64,000 nt of DNA from Veillonella ratti (GCF_003992115.1 NZ_RQUX01000002.1:62001-126000), one strand, 5' to 3'. Positions 51,957 through 61,336 are shown, counted from the first letter of the stretch. Translations and numbers: made by a program. The notes: generated from the letters alone by a model not told the origin.

Positions 51957-53291
51957 ATGTCAGCAACAACTGCCACCCAAAAACTGAGTCGTCGTGAAAT
52001 CTTGGCACAGTGGAATCCGGACAACGAACAGTTTTGGAATCAATATGGTAAAAAAATCGCGAATCAAAATTTAATTGTATCCACTATCGCCTTGACCATT
52101 TCCTTCTGTGTATGGACATTATGGTCAACGATTGCCGTAAAACTCAACGCCATCGGCTTTCACTTCACCGATGAGCAGCTCTTCACCTTGGCCGCTATGC
52201 CTGGACTCGTTGGGGCAACGGGACGTCTCATTTATACCTATATGCCAGGCATTCTGGGCGGGCGCAACTGGACATTCGTCGCAACAGCCTTCCTCTTAAT
52301 TCCGCTTTGGGGGCTCGCCGAGGCATTACAAGATCCGACAACATCGTATGAAACATTTTTCATCTATGTGGCCTTACTCGGTATTGCGGGTGCCAACTTC
52401 TCCTCGTCCATGGCCAACATCGGTCACTTTTTCCCCCGTTACAAACGCGGCACAGCCTTAGGCATTAACGCCGGTATCGGTAACCTGGGCGTTTCCATTA
52501 TCTTCCTGATGGCGCCGATTGTTATGGGCATGACAGTTTTTGCCCCACTCGTAGGGTCGCCGCAAACCTTGAACGATGGCACTATCATCTTTTTACAAAA
52601 TACCTGCTATGTAGGTATTATTCAAATTCTTATCACCTTGGGTCTAATCGTAAAATACATGGACAACTTGCCATTACCAAAACAGAGCCCTGCTTCCATG
52701 ATGAGTATTTTCACTAATAAACACACCTGGCTCATGACCTGGATTTATACCTGCGGCTTCGGTTCCTTCATCGGATTTTCCGTTGCTTTGAGCCTGTTAG
52801 TAAATAAAGAATTCCCGGAAGTTCCATTCGCTTACGGCGCCTTCTTAGGACCGTTCATCGGTGCCGGTATTCGCCCGGTCGGCGGCTGGTTGGCCGATAA
52901 AATTAACAGTGGTACCAAAATCACCATGATGTCGCTCATTGGCATGTTCTTTGCCGCCATCGTTATCATGTTTGGCATTACTACTCACAACTTCCTTATT
53001 TTCTTCGCTGCCTTCCTCTTCCTGTTCTTCATGACGGGATTTGAAACGGGCGCATCCTTCCGCATGATTCCGTACATTTTTACGGATGGCATGCAATCTT
53101 CGTTAGTAACGGGGTTTACCGCCGCCATGGGCGCTTACGGGGCCTTCTTCATTCCGAAAGTTTTCGGTTGGGCCTACAGCACTTATGAATCGGTAATGCC
53201 TGCGTTCTATATAATTTTAGCCTTCATCGCCGTGACCATAGTCATCACCTATTGGTTCTACGCCCGCAAGGGTTCCGGCATGAAGTGTTAA
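51957..53291 (+). CDS. narK: Nitrate/nitrite transporter (NarK/NasA type)
   Basis: A 444-residue MFS protein with twelve helices of the nitrate/nitrite porter family. The two signature regions are GANFSSSMANIGHFFPRYKRG near residue 140 and the matching C-terminal block FETGASFRMIPYIF near residue 360, where the conserved Arg contacts the anion. It imports nitrate or exports nitrite for NarGHI. ATG at 51957 with AAAGGAG. Monocistronic with its own CRP/FNR-type operator. Confidence 0.93.
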   Translation: MSATTATQKLSRREILAQWNPDNEQFWNQYGKKIANQNLIVSTIALTISFCVWTLWSTIAVKLNAIGFHFTDEQLFTLAAMPGLVGATGRLIYTYMPGILGGRNWTFVATAFLLIPLWGLAEALQDPTTSYETFFIYVALLGIAGANFSSSMANIGHFFPRYKRGTALGINAGIGNLGVSIIFLMAPIVMGMTVFAPLVGSPQTLNDGTIIFLQNTCYVGIIQILITLGLIVKYMDNLPLPKQSPASMMSIFTNKHTWLMTWIYTCGFGSFIGFSVALSLLVNKEFPEVPFAYGAFLGPFIGAGIRPVGGWLADKINSGTKITMMSLIGMFFAAIVIMFGITTHNFLIFFAAFLFLFFMTGFETGASFRMIPYIFTDGMQSSLVTGFTAAMGAYGAFFIPKVFGWAYSTYESVMPAFYIILAFIAVTIVITYWFYARKGSGMKC

Positions 53292-53322
53292 TCTCCTATA
53301 CCTTTAAACTTTGCACTTCCAA

Positions 53323-53375
53323 AAAAAGAGTAGCCTGACGACAGATGTAATCTGAAGTTACGGCTACTCTTTTTA
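53323..53375. terminator. Terminator of narK, probably also of the LysR gene
   Basis: AAAAAGAGTAGCC/GGCTACTCTTTTT with an inner CAGA/TCTG stem; T runs on both strands. Confidence 0.85.
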
Positions 53376-53408
53376 TTTGCAATTAACCCTTTTCGTTGAT
53401 GTCAATAT

Positions 53409-54290
53409 TCACAATTTAACAGACGACTTAAAGTCCCAATTTTTCACAAATTGAATAAAAACATCAAAGATATTATTTTCTTTTAAATCCGTATCATATT
53501 GAATATAAGTTTTTCTGGTCAATTCCTTACCGTCCTCCAATAAAAGAGGTCTGCGAAACAATTCCGGGCACTCCTGTTTTATAATCAACTCGGATAGAAA
53601 ACTATATCCCAATCCCTTTTGTACCATAACTCGGCAAGCATCAACGTTTAACACCGACATGCCAATGTTAGGGCGTTCTCTATAATTATTAAACCACCAA
53701 TGATTAAGTTTAAACTCAAGCATTTCATCGTTGCGATAGGCCACTTGTTGCATCTTAGGTAAATCTTCATACTCAAAATATTCACACGCTGCTGCAAACA
53801 TAGTTTCTTCAAACAATTCATCCCGCTCTCCGATGCTACTATATTCGCCACGAATAAAAGCCATCCAGATTTCCTTACGTTCCAACATATGAACCAAGTC
53901 ACGGCTCCACGCCGTCACTACCTTCACTTCTATATTGGGATATAATTTTTTAAATGCCACTAAAATATCCGGTAATAAATATTTAGTAAATGTATTAGAT
54001 GCGCCGATACGCAAAACGCCAGTCTTATCTGTTCGTGCTCGAGCTACATCATATTCAGCTGCCATAGTGGCTTTAATTAATCGTTCAGCCCAGTCACAAA
54101 GCACGGTCCCTTCCGGCGATAAAACAAGACCTTTCTTAGTCCGTACACCTAACGAACAATTAAATCGTGCTTCAATTTGTTGTACCCGTTTTGAAATGGC
54201 CGGCTGTGAAAGCATCAAATTCATTGCTGTTTTACTAAGATTATGTGTTTGTTTTAAATCTTCAAGAATTTGCCAATCCAACTCTTCCAT
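53409..54290 (-). CDS. LysR-family transcriptional regulator of the catabolic cluster
   Basis: A 293-residue LysR regulator. The HTH is NLSKTAMNLMLSQPAISKRVQQIEARF near residues 17-43, followed by an effector-binding domain (VLRIGASNTFTKYLLPDILVAF). Start at the ATG at 54290, eight bases after AAGGAG. Same strand as, and 46 bp downstream of, the aconitase-like gene. It probably responds to the pathway substrate and controls the DASS-to-aconitase operon and perhaps the aldolase genes. Confidence 0.88.
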   Translation of the reverse strand: MEELDWQILEDLKQTHNLSKTAMNLMLSQPAISKRVQQIEARFNCSLGVRTKKGLVLSPEGTVLCDWAERLIKATMAAEYDVARARTDKTGVLRIGASNTFTKYLLPDILVAFKKLYPNIEVKVVTAWSRDLVHMLERKEIWMAFIRGEYSSIGERDELFEETMFAAACEYFEYEDLPKMQQVAYRNDEMLEFKLNHWWFNNYRERPNIGMSVLNVDACRVMVQKGLGYSFLSELIIKQECPELFRRPLLLEDGKELTRKTYIQYDTDLKENNIFDVFIQFVKNWDFKSSVKL

Positions 54291-54336
54291 AAAACGCTCC
54301 TTATCAATGAATCTACTCACAACCTAAAACTAACAA

Positions 54337-56274
54337 TTACGCGTCCAGCAAGAAATTCAAAAAGCCACCGGCTAAAAGTATTTCTTTTTGACGTTCAGTT
54401 AACGAACTTACCGCTTTAATATAACGATTCTTAGTTTTATTAAAAATCGTAACTTTGCCGCTTTTAATACCCTGGTGCAAATTATCCAAGACCAAAGTAT
54501 CTCCATCTTCTATACTATCATAATCTTGGGAATCAACAAATGTTAATTGCAGAATCCCAAAATTTACTAAGTTAGAGCTATGTATACGTTCTACCGATTT
54601 AGCCAATACAACTTTGACTCCCAAAAACATAGGGCAAAGCGCTGCATGTTCTCGCGAAGAACCTTGTCCGTAACTTTCACCGGCTACAATCACTGAGGCT
54701 ATCCCCGCGTCGCGATTAGACATACAGGTTTTTGCGAAATCCGGTTTTATAAACGAAAATACGTATTCTGAATATTTAGGCACATTGGAACGATATTTCA
54801 ACAAAGACCCTGCCGGCGTAATATCATCCGTTGTAATCTTATCGCCAAGTTTAATACCAACCTTAGCTTCCAAGGTATCAGGGTACGGTTGATTTTTAGG
54901 CGGTGCTCCAATATTCGGTCCAATAACAACTTCCGTATCCGGATTACAGGTTGGTTTAATAAAAAGCGTGTCATTAATTATATATTCGGCCGGCAACTCA
55001 ATCGTTGGGTACGCTAAATTATATTTTGCCGCAAATTTACGCGGATCTGTAATTACACCTGTAATAGCACTCGCTATGGCTGTTTCAGGACTAACCAGAT
55101 ATACATCTGCATCTTGTGTTCCTGAACGGCCTTTATAGTTTCTATTATTTGTACGTAACGATACACCACGACTTTTCGGCGATTGGCCGGCTCCGCAACA
55201 AAATCCGCAAGCACTTTCGAAAAGTCGTGCACCGCCATCCATAAATGTCGTCATTAAACCATTTTGCATCGCCATTTCTTGAACTTGTCTACTGCCCGGT
55301 GCAATCCCAAAACTTACACGGTCAAAGGCTTTATGCCCCTGCATCATATAAGCGGCTATGAGTAAATCTTTATATGAAGAATTGGTGCAACTACCAAGTA
55401 ACACTTGATCTACAGGTAGGCCTTCTATGGATTCAACCGTCACAACTTGATCCGGAGAATGCGGACACGCAATATTCGGTACGATAGCACTCACATCAAT
55501 TGTAATCTCGTCTGCATATACAGCATCTTCATCAGCCGCTAAAGGGCTCCAGTCTTCTAAACGTTGTTGAGCTTTTAAAAAGGTTTGTGTCACTTCATCG
55601 CTTGGAAAAATTGAGGTTGTAATGCCCATTTCAGCCCCCATGTTAGTGATGGTGGCACGTTCCGGAACAGTCAAATAAGGTAATCCTGATCCGCCATACT
55701 CAATAGCCGTTCCAACATTTCCCTTCGTAGTAAAATGTTTTAAAACTTCTAAAATAATATCTTTTGCACTACACCAAGGCTGTAAACGTCCCTCTAAATT
55801 CACCCGAATAATTTTTGGCATAGTAAAATAAAACTTACCACTGGCCATAGCTCCCGCAATTTCAAGACCGCCGACGCCAATAGACAATTGGCCGGCACCG
55901 CCTCCGGTCGGCGTATGACTGTCACCGCCAATCAAGAAATCACCGGGTTTGGAGAATCGTTCCAGATGCAATTGATGGCAAATCCCATTGCCCGGTTTAG
56001 AAAATGTAATCCCATATTTATCTGCCACCGTTTGTAAGTATATATGGTCATCAGCGTTTTCAAAGCCTGACTGCAATGTATTATGATCTACGTACGAAAC
56101 CGATCTGGTTTTCACCTTATCAGCTCCCAATGCTTGGAACTGTAAATATGCCATAGTTCCCAGCACATCCTGTGTTAAGGTTTGATCGACACTAACCTGA
56201 ATTTCATTGCCTGATTTCATTTCACCACTTAATAAATGTTTTTGTACAATCTTTTCTATAATCGTAAGACCCAT
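54337..56274 (-). CDS. Aconitase-family hydro-lyase (short type)
   Basis: A 645-residue Fe-S hydro-lyase. Motifs include SYVDHNTLQSGF, GGDSHTPTGGGAGQLSIGVGG, LLGSCTNSSYKDL (first cluster Cys) and ESACGFCCGAG (two more Cys), then the swivel domain with GESYGQGSSREHAA. It is the shorter aconitase type, not the 860-890 residue AcnA/AcnD. In this cluster its substrate may be an aconitate-like tricarboxylate such as oxalomesaconate rather than citrate, because a PrpF-type isomerase directly precedes it. Start taken at 56274 (GGAG nine bases upstream); an ATG at 56289 is possible. Confidence 0.88.
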   Translation of the reverse strand: MGLTIIEKIVQKHLLSGEMKSGNEIQVSVDQTLTQDVLGTMAYLQFQALGADKVKTRSVSYVDHNTLQSGFENADDHIYLQTVADKYGITFSKPGNGICHQLHLERFSKPGDFLIGGDSHTPTGGGAGQLSIGVGGLEIAGAMASGKFYFTMPKIIRVNLEGRLQPWCSAKDIILEVLKHFTTKGNVGTAIEYGGSGLPYLTVPERATITNMGAEMGITTSIFPSDEVTQTFLKAQQRLEDWSPLAADEDAVYADEITIDVSAIVPNIACPHSPDQVVTVESIEGLPVDQVLLGSCTNSSYKDLLIAAYMMQGHKAFDRVSFGIAPGSRQVQEMAMQNGLMTTFMDGGARLFESACGFCCGAGQSPKSRGVSLRTNNRNYKGRSGTQDADVYLVSPETAIASAITGVITDPRKFAAKYNLAYPTIELPAEYIINDTLFIKPTCNPDTEVVIGPNIGAPPKNQPYPDTLEAKVGIKLGDKITTDDITPAGSLLKYRSNVPKYSEYVFSFIKPDFAKTCMSNRDAGIASVIVAGESYGQGSSREHAALCPMFLGVKVVLAKSVERIHSSNLVNFGILQLTFVDSQDYDSIEDGDTLVLDNLHQGIKSGKVTIFNKTKNRYIKAVSSLTERQKEILLAGGFLNFLLDA

Positions 56275-56291
56275 ATTAATCAGCTCCATTC

Positions 56292-57437
56292 CTATAATTC
56301 TTTTGGCACATACACTTCACCGCTCATAATTAAACGTGCCGTTCGTTCAACACTCACACTAACAGGGGTACCGCTTTCTTCATCTATATCAACAAACACC
56401 TCTGTGATACCACCGGGATGACCAATACGAACCAGGCGACGCCCCCCTGTTTTATCACCGATAATCTCATTAATTAAAGTACCTTTAATTGCCGACGAAA
56501 CGGCTATATTATACATGCAGCTCGCCGGACTGGAATTATGCAATTTTCCCATGGATATTACCTTAATAGCAATATCTATATCCTCAGCATTCACAACGGT
56601 GCCTTGATTCGTTGTATAGGTAATCGGTTCGGACACTATCGCTATTTTGGGTATATTCTGAACCACTGTTTTAGCTTCTTGAACATCGCGAGCTAACCCC
56701 GTTTTTACTGCCATATCCGCACGTATATCATCTAATACATCAAATACTTTCTGATTTTTCAGTAATTCTGCTTTTGATTCAGCTCCGGTCAAGCCCACGC
56801 TACTTGCTCGGATAAATACAAACGGATTCAATACATCTGAAAAAGTCACATCACTATGATTTTGATTATTAAATACTATTTCAGATTTAACTCCAAGAGG
56901 GTTCACAGCCCCTGTATTCTCGCCGCCCGGATTCATTATTGATATATAAATTTTGGCACCCGGTTTCTTCACACCTGCTATATAAAAATCCCCTGTCGTT
57001 TGCGACATGTTCTCATATACCGGAACTTCTATGCGAATCATCTTTTTAAGGTTTGTATGATATACATTAACAGCTACTTGTTTAGACTGTGGCGGAATTT
57101 TAATTAAACCCTTATCTACGGCAAAAGCTCCTACAGCAGTCATTAAATTGCCACAAGTTCCTTTCTCATCAACTATGGGATTCTCCAAACCTATTTGAAA
57201 AAACGTCCATTCCACATCGGCACCATCAATATCAGAGGGTCCCACTACACAAACTTTACTCGTTGAGGAAGTCATCCCGCCAAGACCGTCTACCTGCGTA
57301 CCGTTCCACGCATCAATAGCCGTCATAAACAATAAATCCCGTTTCTCTTTATTTTGGGGAACATCTTTAGCTAAAAAGAATATTCCTCGGCTCGTCCCCC
57401 CACGATATACCGAGCACGGTACTGACCACTGATCCAT
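56292..57437 (-). CDS. PrpF-family isomerase (methylaconitate / 4-oxalomesaconate isomerase type)
   Basis: A 381-residue protein of the PrpF family, whose members move double bonds in aconitate-like acids (PrpF, LigU, GalD, fungal Adi1). Motifs are YRGGTSRGIFF near residue 12, GTCGNLMTAVGAFA near residue 95 and RIGHPGGITEV near the end. In characterised PrpF the first motif reads GGTSKG, and its Lys is catalytic as I recall; here it is Arg, so the exact reaction is uncertain. It abuts the aconitase-like gene and is the third gene of the operon. RBS AAGGAG. Confidence 0.87.
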   Translation of the reverse strand: MDQWSVPCSVYRGGTSRGIFFLAKDVPQNKEKRDLLFMTAIDAWNGTQVDGLGGMTSSTSKVCVVGPSDIDGADVEWTFFQIGLENPIVDEKGTCGNLMTAVGAFAVDKGLIKIPPQSKQVAVNVYHTNLKKMIRIEVPVYENMSQTTGDFYIAGVKKPGAKIYISIMNPGGENTGAVNPLGVKSEIVFNNQNHSDVTFSDVLNPFVFIRASSVGLTGAESKAELLKNQKVFDVLDDIRADMAVKTGLARDVQEAKTVVQNIPKIAIVSEPITYTTNQGTVVNAEDIDIAIKVISMGKLHNSSPASCMYNIAVSSAIKGTLINEIIGDKTGGRRLVRIGHPGGITEVFVDIDEESGTPVSVSVERTARLIMSGEVYVPKEL

Positions 57438-57457
57438 AAAATCATCTCCTTAATAAT

Positions 57458-58342
57458 TTAAAACCTATATAATCTTTCAGGATTGTCCGCTAAAATTTTA
57501 TTAAGAGTCTTTTCATCCCCTGCCTGCTCCAATAATAAATCCAACATATATGCATCATTCGGATATGCTCTGGTAGAATTAAAAACTGAAGGATGTGGCC
57601 AATCTGTGCCCCAAAGCATCCTATCAGGATTAATCGCTACGTAAGCTTTACCTACCGATACGGTATCTTGATAGTCAGGATATGCATCATCATGATCTAT
57701 ATACAGTCCGGATAATTTGACCCAAGCTTTGCCTGACTCCAATAAGGCCTTAATAACTTTAAATGCGGGGTGAGTTATACCAACACTTTTAGGTAAATGG
57801 CCTCTATGATCAAACACTATTTCATTTTTTAATGATTTAAGAAAATCAGATAATTCAAGAGTTGTATCGGCGGTCATCCAAAATTGAAGATGCCATCCGA
57901 AATCATAAATCCTGTCAGCAACCTCTTTAATAACGTCCAGATTACTTGTACCACCGGTAGCAATATTAAAGCGTACACCTCTGACACCTAACTCATTCCA
58001 TCGACTCAGAGTTTCTTCTTCAATCGTATTATCAACAACCACAACAGCCTTAGCTTGTCCTCCCATTTGTTTTAATGCATCTAAAGTACATGAATTATCT
58101 AGTCCATAAGCTGATGGTTGCACAATCACACTTCTTCGAAATTGATATTTTTCTTGCAAGATCTTATATTCTTCTACCCTTGCCGGTGGTTGATTGCGAA
58201 CATCACTTAATACATAAGGATACCTAGTAGGGTCATATATATGGTGATGACAATCACATGCATTCTGCAGAACCTGAATAATTGGTAAATCTCGAGAGCT
58301 CGAATATGTAACTTGTAATTGCTCCCTATTTATCGCTTTCAT
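57458..58342 (-). CDS. Amidohydrolase, LigI-like (2-pyrone-4,6-dicarboxylate hydrolase family)
   Basis: A 294-residue TIM-barrel amidohydrolase of the COG3618 group. It has an N-terminal CDCHHHIYDP, RGVRFNIATGG, FDHRGHLPK and a C-terminal LWGTDWPHPS followed by LADNPERLYRF. LigI of this group opens 2-pyrone-4,6-dicarboxylate to 4-oxalomesaconate; relatives hydrolyse other lactones (fucono-, rhamnono-lactone). Followed directly by a PrpF/LigU-like gene, which favours a pyrone dicarboxylate or similar substrate. ATG at 58342 behind GAGGTG. Confidence 0.82.
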   Translation of the reverse strand: MKAINREQLQVTYSSSRDLPIIQVLQNACDCHHHIYDPTRYPYVLSDVRNQPPARVEEYKILQEKYQFRRSVIVQPSAYGLDNSCTLDALKQMGGQAKAVVVVDNTIEEETLSRWNELGVRGVRFNIATGGTSNLDVIKEVADRIYDFGWHLQFWMTADTTLELSDFLKSLKNEIVFDHRGHLPKSVGITHPAFKVIKALLESGKAWVKLSGLYIDHDDAYPDYQDTVSVGKAYVAINPDRMLWGTDWPHPSVFNSTRAYPNDAYMLDLLLEQAGDEKTLNKILADNPERLYRF

Positions 58343-58352
58343 AATAATCACC

Positions 58353-59501
58353 TCATATTAATCCAAGAAACTTAATCCAAAGGCTTCCGATACCAATCCA
58401 AATAATCAGATTTATAATCGATAAAATAAAACCATTTCGCCACCACTGACTTTGACTAATATAGCCACTTTCAAAGAATATCGGTGATGGACCAGCTGCA
58501 TAATGTGTTAATTCTTGAGAAATCGGCATACAAAACATTGTATCCCAAGCACCTTTTTCACCAGTTACGTCATTCCAGCTAATCACATTAGTAATAATCA
58601 TGGCACCTACGGCTAATAATCCAATCAAAGTTGCATTCAAACCGGTAATTTGAGTAGTTGCCCACAATATAAGCGCACATAAAAAAATAATAACCAAAGA
58701 AATCTCAGATTTTTTAATGGGCCCTAAATTTTCTAATTCACTAATAGCTAATGATTTCGCATGAGGAGTTTTTTTAATTTCCGGCGGATTCATAAAATAA
58801 ATAATTAAGGGTATCAAAAAAAAGCCAATAATTCCGGGAACTATTGTTACCAGTAACCATAATCCCCAACTTATCTCTATATTAGCCACATCTTTTGCTA
58901 TAGATACCATCAATGGATTACCTGCCATGGCCGTCATAAACATAGCCGAAGTTGTTGTATTACCGTGATATGATGCTTGCATTAAGTAGTTTCCTAATCG
59001 TTTCGATGTTTCACCGGGATTTGAATCAAACGCACTACAAACACTCCGTACTACCGGATATATTATTCCTCCTGCACGAGCTGTATTCGATGGTGTAGCC
59101 GGTGCAATCAACAAGTCACTCAGTTGCAATACGTAAGCCAATTTTAATGTATTATCACCAAAGCACTTCATTAAATAATAAGCAACCCGTTTTCCCAATC
59201 CTGTTTTTATGAAGCCTCTTGAAAATAAAAAGGCAGATACAATCAACCAAACTGTAGGCTGCGAGAACGAACTTAAAATATCTTTTACCGATAAAACCCC
59301 TAATAATGCGGTGAGTCCCAAACTGATAAAAGCAATGGCACCAATTTGTAAAGGCTGTAAAATAAAAGCTAGTATAGTTCCCATAAAAATTGAAAATAAA
59401 GACCATGCCTGTACCGTAACACCATTCGGAATTGATATATTCCATAGGATTGCGCTAAGTAAAATTGGTCCTATCCATTTAAACTGCCGTTTCATTCCCA
59501 T
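58353..59501 (-). CDS. DASS-family anion transporter with internal deletion (probably non-functional)
   Basis: A 382-residue protein resembling CitT/TtdT-like divalent-anion:Na+ symporters or antiporters, which are normally about 470-490 residues. The N-terminal two thirds are normal, including the first SNT motif (APATPSNTARAGG). Then EKGAWDTMF runs almost at once into LTHYAAGPSPIFFESGYISQSQWW, skipping about 95 residues that normally hold several helices and the second SNT motif. The frame stays open across the join (about 58515-58540). First gene of the four-gene operon. Start chosen at 59501. Confidence 0.8.
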   Translation of the reverse strand: MGMKRQFKWIGPILLSAILWNISIPNGVTVQAWSLFSIFMGTILAFILQPLQIGAIAFISLGLTALLGVLSVKDILSSFSQPTVWLIVSAFLFSRGFIKTGLGKRVAYYLMKCFGDNTLKLAYVLQLSDLLIAPATPSNTARAGGIIYPVVRSVCSAFDSNPGETSKRLGNYLMQASYHGNTTTSAMFMTAMAGNPLMVSIAKDVANIEISWGLWLLVTIVPGIIGFFLIPLIIYFMNPPEIKKTPHAKSLAISELENLGPIKKSEISLVIIFLCALILWATTQITGLNATLIGLLAVGAMIITNVISWNDVTGEKGAWDTMFCMPISQELTHYAAGPSPIFFESGYISQSQWWRNGFILSIINLIIWIGIGSLWIKFLGLI

Positions 59502-59663
59502 AACCACCCTTCTAAACACACTTACCATAAAGAGCTCTTATACATAGTCTAACAATACATTACACAAAAAGATATTTTCTATTCATTATGCTCAAACATA
59601 ACGTTTTGTTATAGTAAAAACATCATCCTCATAACTTATAATTATTTTCATTTAAATAAAAAA

Positions 59664-59705
59664 AGACCCTAAGTAGGCAATAATAAAATTTGCTACTTAG
59701 AGTCT
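59664..59705 (-). terminator. Terminator of the first RraA-type gene
   Basis: AGACCCTAAGTAGGCA pairs with TGCTACTTAGAGTCT with minor mismatches; a minus-strand T run follows. It separates this gene from the DASS-led operon. An ATAAC/GTTAT palindrome near 59600 may be a LysR site. Confidence 0.75.
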
Positions 59706-59734
59706 ATAAAATTAATTTTTAATATATAAGCATA

Positions 59735-60442
59735 CTATTTCATATGTTTAATATATTCCTGCAAATCTTTAGTCATGATAGAACTATAGGCGTTAAGATT
59801 TTTAGCATTCATATAGTCAAAATTTTCAGCCTTATTGCGCCGTTCCAAATCAACTTGCTCTTTTTCTTCAGAAGCAATAATCGCTTCTTCTAATATCTCT
59901 TGGGGGATAATTACAACGCCATCTTTATCCGCACAAATAATATCCCCGTTTTTGATTCCTACTTCACCAATCGTAATATCAACATTAATGCCCCCTACCT
60001 CTTTTTTATTAGGTCTATTAGGCACAATCCCTCTACAATAAACCGGTAAATCACTCTCTTCAAGAGTTGCCGCATCACGCACATAACCATCAATAATAAT
60101 ACCCTGACATTGTTTTTTTGAAGCAATCAAGGTTTGTATGTCTCCTAAATATGCAGATTCCTTATAATTATCAGTTGCTACTATCAGTATTCGCCCTTCA
60201 GAATGTGTGAACATTGCTAAATGTAGTGGTAAACTACTTCCTTCCGGCGCATATACCGTAGTTGCTAAACCGACCACGGTCTGTTCACTTTTGCCCAAAT
60301 TCGAGAAAGTACCGGGAAGTGCATTACCGTTTACTAAACCTAACTTCTCTAAACCATCGCAAATTGCCGCTACTGACACCTTTGCCAACCGATCTTTCTG
60401 TTCCGGTAATAATTGGCCTTTATTGTCTTTAATAGTCAACAT
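59735..60442 (-). CDS. RraA-family aldolase (HMG / 4-carboxy-4-hydroxy-2-oxoadipate type), copy 1
   Basis: A 235-residue RraA-like protein. The aldolase motif D-x20-R-D is present (GDIQTLIASKK ... DGYVRDA, about residues 98-121), as in enzymes that split 4-hydroxy-4-methyl-2-oxoglutarate or 4-carboxy-4-hydroxy-2-oxoadipate into pyruvate and oxaloacetate or pyruvate. That motif separates it from the RNase E inhibitor RraA. Start at the ATG at 60442 behind GGGAGG. Monocistronic. Confidence 0.83.
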   Translation of the reverse strand: MLTIKDNKGQLLPEQKDRLAKVSVAAICDGLEKLGLVNGNALPGTFSNLGKSEQTVVGLATTVYAPEGSSLPLHLAMFTHSEGRILIVATDNYKESAYLGDIQTLIASKKQCQGIIIDGYVRDAATLEESDLPVYCRGIVPNRPNKKEVGGINVDITIGEVGIKNGDIICADKDGVVIIPQEILEEAIIASEEKEQVDLERRNKAENFDYMNAKNLNAYSSIMTKDLQEYIKHMK

Positions 60443-60590
60443 CACTATACCTCCCAACCATTATTCATTATCTGCTACATCAATAAGGTATTCTATACCA
60501 CAACCAAAATTTGTTTCTATTATAGCAAAGTATTAGCAGTTATATGATACAAAAACATTATGTTTAATAATAATATCCCCTTATACTAAA

Positions 60591-60618
60591 AAAGCGATGG
60601 ACCGAAATCCATCGCTTT
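60591..60618 (-). terminator. Terminator of dps
   Basis: AAAGCGATGGA/TCCATCGCTTT, six-base loop, minus-strand T run. Confidence 0.85.
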
Positions 60619-60708
60619 GCTTGTTTATGTTATTGTGTGTTGAGCTATTTATGTTGTTATTATGTTGAGCAAGTATACTAACTACTTTGTAGTGCTTAAG
60701 CTAACTTC

Positions 60709-61143
60709 TTATGCTAAGCTTGCACGTAAGAACCAAAGCTGTTTAGTGTAGTACTCAATGTGCTCTTCCATCAAGTTGGACAATGCGAAGTTATCTTCTT
60801 CACCGGCTTCTTCACGGATTTTAAGAGCCAAGTCGGACATCAATTTGAAGTCAGCCTGTAAAATTTCGTATACTTCTTTAACGCTGAATGCGCGACCATC
60901 CAATTCTTCGATAGTAGCCAATTTCAAGTATTCGGAAACACGTACTACCGGTTCTTCGCCTGCCATTTTAAGAGCTTCAGCTACTGCATCATAGTATTCG
61001 AATGCATTATCGTATACACTTTCCAAGTATTCATGAGTTGGTACGAACTGGGAACCTACTACATTGAAATGAAGGTTGTGTAATTTTACGTTCCAAATTG
61101 CTAAGTTTGCTAAATACTTGTTTACTTCCTGTACGTTTTTCAT
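60709..61143 (-). CDS. dps: Dps-family ferritin-like DNA-protection protein
   Basis: A 144-residue Dps protein. It forms dodecamers that oxidise and store iron with H2O2 and shield DNA. The ferroxidase residues at the subunit interface are in WNVKLHNLHFNVVG and HEYLESVYDNAFEYYDAVAE. It has no basic N-terminal tail, so DNA binding may be weak. RBS AAGGAGG. Consensus promoter and PerR-like box upstream. It splits the catabolic cluster but has its own terminator and seems unrelated to it. Confidence 0.93.
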   Translation of the reverse strand: MKNVQEVNKYLANLAIWNVKLHNLHFNVVGSQFVPTHEYLESVYDNAFEYYDAVAEALKMAGEEPVVRVSEYLKLATIEELDGRAFSVKEVYEILQADFKLMSDLALKIREEAGEEDNFALSNLMEEHIEYYTKQLWFLRASLA

Positions 61144-61278
61144 AATTTTTTCCTCCTTGAATTGTAAACCTCTATTTACAATTCCTACGAATTTTAATAA
61201 TTGACATTAAAAACATCATTTAATATTTCAACCGAATAGATTTCTTTATGATTCGGTTACTAGCACTTTTACTGCAAT

Positions 61279-61293
61279 TTATAATCATTATTG
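61279..61293 (-). promoter_or_regulatory. PerR-type box in front of dps
   Basis: On the minus strand CAATAATGATTATAA matches 12 of the 14 defined positions of TTATAATNATTATAA. It begins 14 bases after the -10, suiting repression relieved by peroxide. Confidence 0.65.
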
Positions 61294-61307
61294 TTTGCTA
61301 TGGTTAG

Positions 61308-61336
61308 ATTATAACATAGACAAAAATCGATGTCAA
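61308..61336 (-). promoter_or_regulatory. Perfect sigma-70 promoter of dps
   Basis: TTGACA (61336-61331), a 17-base spacer and TATAAT (61313-61308), read on the minus strand. Both hexamers are perfect. The region 61337-61550 shows no gene. Confidence 0.85.

Noticed and set aside
54337-57437. 2-methylcitrate cycle (acnD-prpF)
   Set aside because: The aconitase is the short type and there is no prpB, prpC or prpD nearby.
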